DNA of 35,746 nt from assembly GCA_001769125.1 (NCBI GenBank), contig MEOG01000065.1, forward strand, positions 1 to 35,746, written 5' to 3'. Of this stretch, positions 31,096 through 35,746 are shown in pieces; position 1 is the first letter of the stretch, and every line of letters begins with the position of its first letter. Made by a program: the position numbers and the translations under genes. The notes beneath the pieces are model-generated. The model searched no databases. It was not told the DNA's origin and saw only the letters and a list, made by a program, of their open reading frames with translations. This DNA is from Bacteroidetes bacterium GWF2_35_48. Its GTDB lineage: Bacteria > Bacteroidota > Bacteroidia > Bacteroidales > GWF2-35-48.

Positions 31096-31119
31096 AAAAA
31101 GGCTGTTTCCAGCCTTTTT
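31096..31119. terminator. Bidirectional terminator between the LysM gene and fructose-bisphosphate aldolase
   Basis: AAAAAGGCTG pairs perfectly with CAGCCTTTTT around TTTC. It overlaps the tail of the LysM gene's stop region and lies just past the stop of the minus-strand aldolase gene, with a T-run on each strand. Confidence 0.9.
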
Positions 31120-31122
31120 TTA

Positions 31123-32115
31123 TTATGCTTTGCCGGCAGATCCCAGCACATTTACAGTTTTGTGCATGTATAATTTTTTCAGTTCATCGCGGGCAGGACC
31201 CAGATATTTTCGAGGGTCGAATTCACCGGGTTTTTTGGCAAACATTTCGCGTATTGCAGCAGTCATTGCGAGGCGACCGTCTGAATCAATGTTGATTTTG
31301 CATACAGCTGATGTTGTTGCGCGGCGAAGTTGTTCTTCCGGAATGCCGATAGAATCTTTTAATTCTCCTCCATATTTATTAATTGTTTCGATGTACGCTA
31401 ACGGCACAGAAGAAGAGCCATGAAGCACAATCGGAAAACCGGGAATACATTTTTCAATTTCTTCGAGAATGTCGAAACGAAGCGGAGGAGGAATTAAAAT
31501 CCCGTTTGCATCGCGGGTGCATTGCGCAGGAGTAAATTTGTTTGCACCGTGAGAAGTCCCGATGGAGATTGCAAGTGAGTCAACACCGGTACGGGTTACA
31601 AATTCAATAACTTCATCAGGTTGCGTGTATGTGTGGTGTTCAGAAGAGACTTCATCTTCAACACCTGCTAATACTCCGAGTTCTCCTTCAACACTGACAT
31701 CGTGTTTATGCGCGTATTCAACAACCTGCTTTGTTAACGCAATATTTTCATCAAATGAAAGATGTGAACCATCTATCATAACCGAAGAAAAGCCCATATC
31801 AATGCAGTTTTTACACAATTCAAAACTGTCTCCATGATCGAGATGCAAAACAATTGGAATCGGATATCCGAGTTCTTTAGCATATTCAACAGCTCCCTGC
31901 GCTAAAAAGCGAAGTAAGGTCTGGTTGGCATACTTACGCGCCCCGCTTGAAACCTGAAGAATAACGGGCGATTTTGTTTCAACACATGCGCTTATAATAG
32001 CCTGCATTTGCTCAAGATTATTGAAATTAAAAGCAGGAATTGCATATTTTCCATCCATGGCTTTTTTAAACAGCTCACGGGTATTTACTAAACCAAGTTC
32101 TTTATAGTGAATCAT
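31123..32115 (-). CDS. fba: Class II fructose-bisphosphate aldolase
   Basis: The 330-residue zinc enzyme splits fructose-1,6-bisphosphate into DHAP and glyceraldehyde-3-phosphate in glycolysis and forms it in gluconeogenesis. The catalytic region PIVLHLDHGDSFELC has the Asp and Zn-binding His. VSVEGELGVLAGVED, SIGTSHGANKF and VLHGSSSVP supply the remaining metal and phosphate ligands in normal order. The substrate DHAP links it in principle to the proposed DHAP-forming salvage branch at mtnA, but the genes are far apart. It is separated from its upstream neighbour by a terminator, so it is expressed on its own. Confidence 0.95.
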   Translation of the reverse strand: MIHYKELGLVNTRELFKKAMDGKYAIPAFNFNNLEQMQAIISACVETKSPVILQVSSGARKYANQTLLRFLAQGAVEYAKELGYPIPIVLHLDHGDSFELCKNCIDMGFSSVMIDGSHLSFDENIALTKQVVEYAHKHDVSVEGELGVLAGVEDEVSSEHHTYTQPDEVIEFVTRTGVDSLAISIGTSHGANKFTPAQCTRDANGILIPPPLRFDILEEIEKCIPGFPIVLHGSSSVPLAYIETINKYGGELKDSIGIPEEQLRRATTSAVCKINIDSDGRLAMTAAIREMFAKKPGEFDPRKYLGPARDELKKLYMHKTVNVLGSAGKA

Positions 32116-32194
32116 AATTGTAAGTTTAAATTAATAAACTACTAAAATAGAAAAAAATATCAAGAAATGTATTTTTCAAGAAATAATTAAACAA

Positions 32195-32218
32195 AAAAAC
32201 CGGATTAATCCGGTTTTT
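32195..32218 (-). terminator. Terminator downstream of the DUF5606 gene
   Basis: AAAAACCGGATT followed by AATCCGGTTTTT forms a 24-base perfect palindrome with a T-run in both directions. It lies 18 bases after the stop of the minus-strand DUF5606 gene and separates it from fba. Confidence 0.88.
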
Positions 32219-32236
32219 CAAAAAATGCAATGATAA

Positions 32237-32680
32237 TTAGTCTTTTTCTGTTACCTCTGCTTCAATTTCAGCTTCAACAGGCTTTTCTTCTGTTTCTTCG
32301 TTAAAAACAAGTAAATTGTGTTTAATTAACTGATTGTACCAACTTAAAACTTTTTTCATATCTGAAACATAAACTCTGTTTTTGTCATAGTCTGGCAGAA
32401 TTGTTTCAAAATATTTCCGAATATCTGCATCCTGACTTTTGTGTGAAATACACGGTTGCCCATTTTCCTTATCAAAAATTGATTTGAAAATTGTTTCCAA
32501 AGGGACTTCTGTTTCTTCTGTAAAAATAGCGATGTCTTCAAGAGCGCTTATTTTAGATGTAGCATAAGCCGGCATTCGTTTTCCATCTTCGTAAGATTCA
32601 ACAATAATGGAAGATTTTCCCTGAGAAATCATTTTAAAAAGACCCGGGTGTCCTGAAATAGATAAAATTCCTTTTAACAT
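32237..32680 (-). CDS. DUF5606-type conserved Bacteroidetes protein
   Basis: The start is taken at 32680 because MLKGILSISGHPGLFKM is the usual beginning of this family; the frame extends 11 codons upstream to 32713 without support. The 147-residue soluble protein shows the family's N-terminal block (ISGHPGLFKMISQGKSSIIVES), a segment SKISALEDIAIFTEE, and a central SDMKKVLSWYNQLIKHNLL helix. The acidic C-terminal tail (EETEEKPVEAEIEAEVTEKD) is probably disordered. Its function is unknown. I recall the family as restricted to Bacteroidetes and widely kept there. It lies 84 bp after the DnaJ-like gene. Confidence 0.75.
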   Translation of the reverse strand: MLKGILSISGHPGLFKMISQGKSSIIVESYEDGKRMPAYATSKISALEDIAIFTEETEVPLETIFKSIFDKENGQPCISHKSQDADIRKYFETILPDYDKNRVYVSDMKKVLSWYNQLIKHNLLVFNEETEEKPVEAEIEAEVTEKD

Positions 32681-32764
32681 ATAATTATTTTTTTTTGCAA
32701 AAATACAATTCAAGAGATTTTTGCGAAGGATTAATACTCTTTTTTTTCTTTAAATTATCAACAA

Positions 32765-33484
32765 TTATGCCATTCCTCTTTCCTTCTTTATCACATCATA
32801 AGCCTCATTTAATTTCTTAAATTTTTCATTTGCAGCAGCCTGAACCTCTTCACCGAGATAACTTACTTTGTCTGGGTGATATTTCAACGCCATTTTACGA
32901 TATGCTTTTTTGACTTCATCATCTGAAGCAGAGGGATCAATTTCCATAATTTTGTATGCGCCCCTGGTATCTCCGGCAAACATTGCTTTAATAGATTCAT
33001 AATCTTTACTATTGATTCCCATAGTAACAGCAATTCTGTCAATGAGGTTAAGTTCGCTGGGATGTAACTTTCCATCGGCATTTGCTATTCCGAATAAAAA
33101 ATGCAGCAATTGTAATCTTGAGGAATAATCGAGATTGGTTTTTATCTGATTGCTTACGTCTTCAACCGGAATATTTTTTCCAATTAATTCTCTTAGCATT
33201 CTCAATGCTTCAACAGCAGTTTGTTTACCAAAGCTTTTTACAAAATAATCTTTTACATAGTCGAGTTCTGATTTCAGTATTTTACCATCAGCTTTCATTA
33301 CAGCAGCAACAAGTACAAGAAGGCTCACAACAAAGTCGCCTTTTGTAGTTACAGATGTAGTCTGGTTGTTTGTAATCTGCGCTCCATCAATCATTGTACC
33401 GATAGCAAATCCAAGCAATCCGCCTATTGGTCCGAAAAAAGCCCAGCCTAAGCCGCCTGCTATCCATTTTGCAAATTTTGCCAT
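32765..33484 (-). CDS. TerB-like and DnaJ-domain protein (DjlA-like)
   Basis: The 239-residue protein starts with a glycine-rich hydrophobic segment (IAGGLGWAFFGPIGGLLGFAIG) that could lie in the membrane. A TerB-like helical domain follows at about 50-165 (KADGKILKSELDYVKDYF, ANADGKLHPSELNLIDRI), with two acidic metal-binding-like repeats. The C-terminal J domain (YKIMEIDPSASDDEVKKAYR) carries HPD at 203-205 for stimulating DnaK ATPase. This order is that of DjlA-type co-chaperones. Which client it brings to DnaK is unknown. Confidence 0.9.
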   Translation of the reverse strand: MAKFAKWIAGGLGWAFFGPIGGLLGFAIGTMIDGAQITNNQTTSVTTKGDFVVSLLVLVAAVMKADGKILKSELDYVKDYFVKSFGKQTAVEALRMLRELIGKNIPVEDVSNQIKTNLDYSSRLQLLHFLFGIANADGKLHPSELNLIDRIAVTMGINSKDYESIKAMFAGDTRGAYKIMEIDPSASDDEVKKAYRKMALKYHPDKVSYLGEEVQAAANEKFKKLNEAYDVIKKERGMA

Positions 33485-33525
33485 AGTGTTTATTTTAACA
33501 TGAAAAGGATAATCTTTATTAAATA

Positions 33526-33627
33526 GTTGCAGGTTGCATGTTGCAAGTTAACCGCAGGTTGAGCGGAGTCGAAACCCAGGTTGCAAGTTGTATCAGGATA
33601 TTATGCTATACGAGCTATAACCTGCAA
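33526..33627. repeat. GTTGCAGGTT-family repeat with inverted ends and a GAGCGGAGTCGAA insert
   Basis: TTGCAGGTT (33527-33535) and AACCTGCAA (33619-33627) are exact inverted copies. Between them are further GTTGCAAGTT words and GAGCGGAGTCGAA (33561-33573). It combines two of the word families seen elsewhere (13212 and 20268), which suggests these short repeats insert into or recombine with each other. Confidence 0.65.
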
Positions 33628-33656
33628 TTGAAGACAACACATAATGAATTTCATTT

Positions 33657-34256
33657 TCAAAAATTATCACTTCTTTTTTTATTAATTAATGTATGTATTT
33701 TAAGAATTTGGGGTAAAAGCATTTTTTTTTCATTATTAATAATAATGTAATCTGCTTTTCCTTTTTTTTCATTTTCACTCCATTGCTGGTTCATTCTTTG
33801 GAGAACCTTCTGTTTTATTGAACCATCTCTTTTTATTACCCTTTGAATCCTTATATTTTCAGGGGCAGTAACTGTAATAACAACATCTGTAACTTCATTG
33901 CTTTTGCTTTCAAAAAGGATTGCAGATTCAAACAAAACATAGTTTGATTTCTGATTTTGCGCCCAATTTTTAAAAGCATTTAATGTTGCCGGGTGTACAA
34001 TATTATTAACTTCCTGTAATTTTGATTTATCGTTGAAAATAATAGCTGCAATAAATTTTTTATTCAGACTACCATCTTGTAAAATAGTATCTTTTCCTAA
34101 AACTCCGATTAGTTTATTTTTTACAGTCAGATTCCTGCTCATTAACAATTTTGCTTCTGAATCAGCATCAAAAATAGGAATACCAAGATGGCGAAATATA
34201 GCACTGACAAATGATTTTCCGCTTCCAATACCACCGGTAATACCAACTATAAACAT
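33657..34256 (-). CDS. coaE: Dephospho-CoA kinase
   Basis: CoaE performs the last step of coenzyme A synthesis, phosphorylating the ribose of dephospho-CoA. The start is put at 34256 (MFIVGITGG), giving 199 residues and a P-loop GGIGSGKS at 8-15 in the family's usual position; the upstream start at 34289 would overlap the YbbR gene. IPIFDADSEAKLL is the substrate-binding DAD segment. NNIVHP, LFESAILFES and VITVTAPENIRIQRVIKRDG follow in order. It lies seven bases after the YbbR-like gene, in a conserved yajC-ybbR-coaE order, and is probably co-transcribed. Confidence 0.93.
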   Translation of the reverse strand: MFIVGITGGIGSGKSFVSAIFRHLGIPIFDADSEAKLLMSRNLTVKNKLIGVLGKDTILQDGSLNKKFIAAIIFNDKSKLQEVNNIVHPATLNAFKNWAQNQKSNYVLFESAILFESKSNEVTDVVITVTAPENIRIQRVIKRDGSIKQKVLQRMNQQWSENEKKGKADYIIINNEKKMLLPQILKIHTLINKKRSDNF

Positions 34257-34263
34257 ATTTATT

Positions 34264-35262
34264 TTATTTCTTTTTAATAATGAAATCAACTTTTTGTGGC
34301 TGGTATTTAATGTTTGAAATCATCCTGGGATATTCGTCAAGTTGAACTTTTAAATTTTTAAGGTTCTTGTCTTTCAAATCAGAAAAGTCAACAGTTGCTT
34401 TAAAATAGTAGGGTTTAATTCTATCATAATTACTTAATCCCACTCTGCAGGAAAGATGGATAAAGTTTGGAAGCACTTTAAGCTGAAGGCTGTCAGGAAC
34501 ATTTTTAGTTTCAATAGGAATATTGACAAATGCTTCGGTATATTTTTCAACGGGAACATTAATGGTTACTTTTTTTACAGAAAAAGAAAGTCCGTAGATT
34601 TTTTGTAATTCGATACTTTTTTCTGTTGTCTTGTTTATATTTTTTAAATGCAATGGTATTGTTTTAACAAATTGCAGTGTGTCTGTTAAAATTTTTGGTC
34701 CAAACACATCAATTGAATCAGGATTAACTCCAGGAATATCTTTGAAAGAATACTGTTTTGTAAAATCAATTTTAACAGAGGGAACAATGGGTACTCTTTT
34801 TGTAAAGACCTTGTCGAAAAGAAAATAAATACTGTCTGGTTTGATGTCGAGGACTTTAACTTCGTTTGGAATTTGTCTTTCGATGTCTTCCATTACTAAA
34901 CTTGTAAGCAGATAATGCTTTGGGTTTGCATCTGAAAGACGGTAAATGGGATAGGTTTTCATATCAATCTCAACAGGGCTTGATGGATGGAAAAACCGAT
35001 ATGTCAAAAGAATATATCCACTGCTTTTGATGTTAAGATAAATATAAGCAGGCAATTCTCCAACAGATAATTTATCTTTAGGAAAATTAACAAATTTTAC
35101 AGGAAAAGCTAAAGCACTAATATAATTTTTACGTAGCGCATTAATAAACCAGATACCCGTTGAAATACATAAAAAAATAAAAAATACAATCAGACTGTTT
35201 CGGATTTTAACTCTGTTACGGTTAAAAGAATGAAGCGTGATTTTTAAATAACGTAAAATCAA
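34264..35262 (-). CDS. YbbR-like domain membrane protein
   Basis: The 332-residue protein has one membrane span near the N-terminus (about 24-43, SLIVFFIFLCISTGIWFINA) followed by YbbR-like beta domains outside (for example VPIVPSVKIDF and DIPGVNPDSIDVFGPKILTD, then VPVEKYTEAFVNIPIETKNV). In Firmicutes YbbR/CdaR regulates a diadenylate cyclase; no such gene is in this window, so that role should not be assumed. The only usable start is TTG at 35262, as no ATG occurs nearby in frame. It lies 53 bp after yajC and 7 bp before coaE. Confidence 0.82.
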   Translation of the reverse strand: MILRYLKITLHSFNRNRVKIRNSLIVFFIFLCISTGIWFINALRKNYISALAFPVKFVNFPKDKLSVGELPAYIYLNIKSSGYILLTYRFFHPSSPVEIDMKTYPIYRLSDANPKHYLLTSLVMEDIERQIPNEVKVLDIKPDSIYFLFDKVFTKRVPIVPSVKIDFTKQYSFKDIPGVNPDSIDVFGPKILTDTLQFVKTIPLHLKNINKTTEKSIELQKIYGLSFSVKKVTINVPVEKYTEAFVNIPIETKNVPDSLQLKVLPNFIHLSCRVGLSNYDRIKPYYFKATVDFSDLKDKNLKNLKVQLDEYPRMISNIKYQPQKVDFIIKKK

Positions 35263-35315
35263 TGATGTATTTTTCTTTATGTAACTTTTGGAACTCTGTC
35301 ATTAAAAGATGTCAG

Positions 35316-35633
35316 CTATTTTTGCTGCGGAATGCTTGCAGCGTCAACATGTACGAAATTTTTATCAACTTTTATACGTACATTTGCATCAATTTCAACG
35401 ATAATTGCATTATCTTTTACTTCAATTATTTTACCATAGATACCCCCTGAGGTAATTACCTTATCTCCATTTTTCAGAGATTCTCTCATTTTTTTCAGTT
35501 CTTTCTGTTTTTTCATCTGAGGACGAATCATAAAGAAATAGAAAACAACAATGATAAGAACTAAAAAAATCAAAGAAGCATAAGGACTTTGTCCACCAGC
35601 CTGTGCCAACACTAATAACAAATTATTCATCAT
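35316..35633 (-). CDS. yajC: YajC, SecDF-associated translocase subunit
   Basis: A 105-residue inner-membrane protein with one span (about 18-36, YASLIFLVLIIVVFYFFMI), followed by the hallmark cytoplasmic motif RPQMKKQKELKKMRESLKNG and DKVITSGGIYGKI. It works with SecD and SecF in helping preproteins cross the membrane. It is the first gene of the yajC / YbbR-like / coaE run. The 113 bases upstream to the window edge are AT-rich with no clear TAnnTTTG, so the promoter may be further upstream. Confidence 0.93.
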   Translation of the reverse strand: MMNNLLLVLAQAGGQSPYASLIFLVLIIVVFYFFMIRPQMKKQKELKKMRESLKNGDKVITSGGIYGKIIEVKDNAIIVEIDANVRIKVDKNFVHVDAASIPQQK

Positions 35634-35746
35634 ATAAAAATTAAGGATTAATTACTATCTAACATTTCTCACTTGGTAATTAAGCTGAAAAATATAGTCT
35701 TAATTACGTTTATTAATATTTTATTTTTCTTGAAACTTTTTTTTTG

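Noticed and set aside
31130-31837. Plus-strand frames within the fructose-bisphosphate aldolase gene
   Set aside because: They are antisense shadows of a strongly recognised gene and have low-complexity, non-protein-like sequence.
34264-35262. CdaR-type regulator of a diadenylate cyclase
   Set aside because: YbbR domains alone do not show this role and no dacA-like gene is in the window; the conserved yajC/coaE neighbourhood points elsewhere.

Overview
The window looks like a chromosomal segment of a low-GC member of the Bacteroidetes (Bacteroidota). Three lines of evidence support this. Two large secreted proteases end in type IX secretion (Por) sorting domains. The promoters that can be recognised have the Bacteroidetes form TTTG-N19..21-TAnnTTTG. 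The gene order yajC / YbbR-like / coaE and the DUF5606-type gene are also typical of the phylum. The genus cannot be told from the sequence.

Layout, left to right. At 97-2916 (-) is a papain-family surface protease. At 3236-8207 (-) is the sbcD-sbcC repair nuclease pair. At 8544-10904 (-) is an M43-type secreted metalloprotease. The stretch 10905-11674 holds a frameshifted remnant that resembles the end of an outer-membrane barrel, plus a strong inverted repeat. A two-gene unit follows on the plus strand (uridine kinase, DEDD 3'-5' exonuclease), then uvrB on the minus strand. Next come a 1150-residue single-chain restriction-methyltransferase candidate with a clear promoter (15762-19214) and an alpha/beta hydrolase lipoprotein. 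The stretch 20067-20817 is filled by nested small mobile elements. After it come mtnA and a class II aldolase, which may form a methylthioadenosine/5'-deoxyadenosine salvage branch, then an M28 peptidase and a TMTC-like GT-C/TPR membrane protein. The rest is a PhoB/PhoR-like two-component pair with a small secreted protein, a LysM/periplasmic-binding protein, class II fructose-bisphosphate aldolase, DUF5606, a TerB/DnaJ protein, coaE, a YbbR-like protein and yajC.

The coding content is mostly housekeeping (DNA repair, nucleotide and CoA metabolism, envelope). The least explained content lies between the genes. (1) Two MITE-like elements share 17-bp terminal inverted repeats, and each is flanked by its own 9-bp target duplication. 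Both sit at the centre of a CCTGCC/GGCAGG palindrome, and one of them carries two further small repeats. (2) A ~177-bp array with an 11-bp period begins on the mtnA stop codon and switches orientation part-way. (3) A 203-bp hairpin element with 17-bp perfect inverted ends and a 4-bp target duplication supplies the stop codon of the neighbouring TPR gene. (4) Several other short repeat families recur between genes. These suggest a genome with active small non-autonomous elements, whose transposase is not in this window.

All calls come from reading the sequence and from family knowledge; no database search was made.
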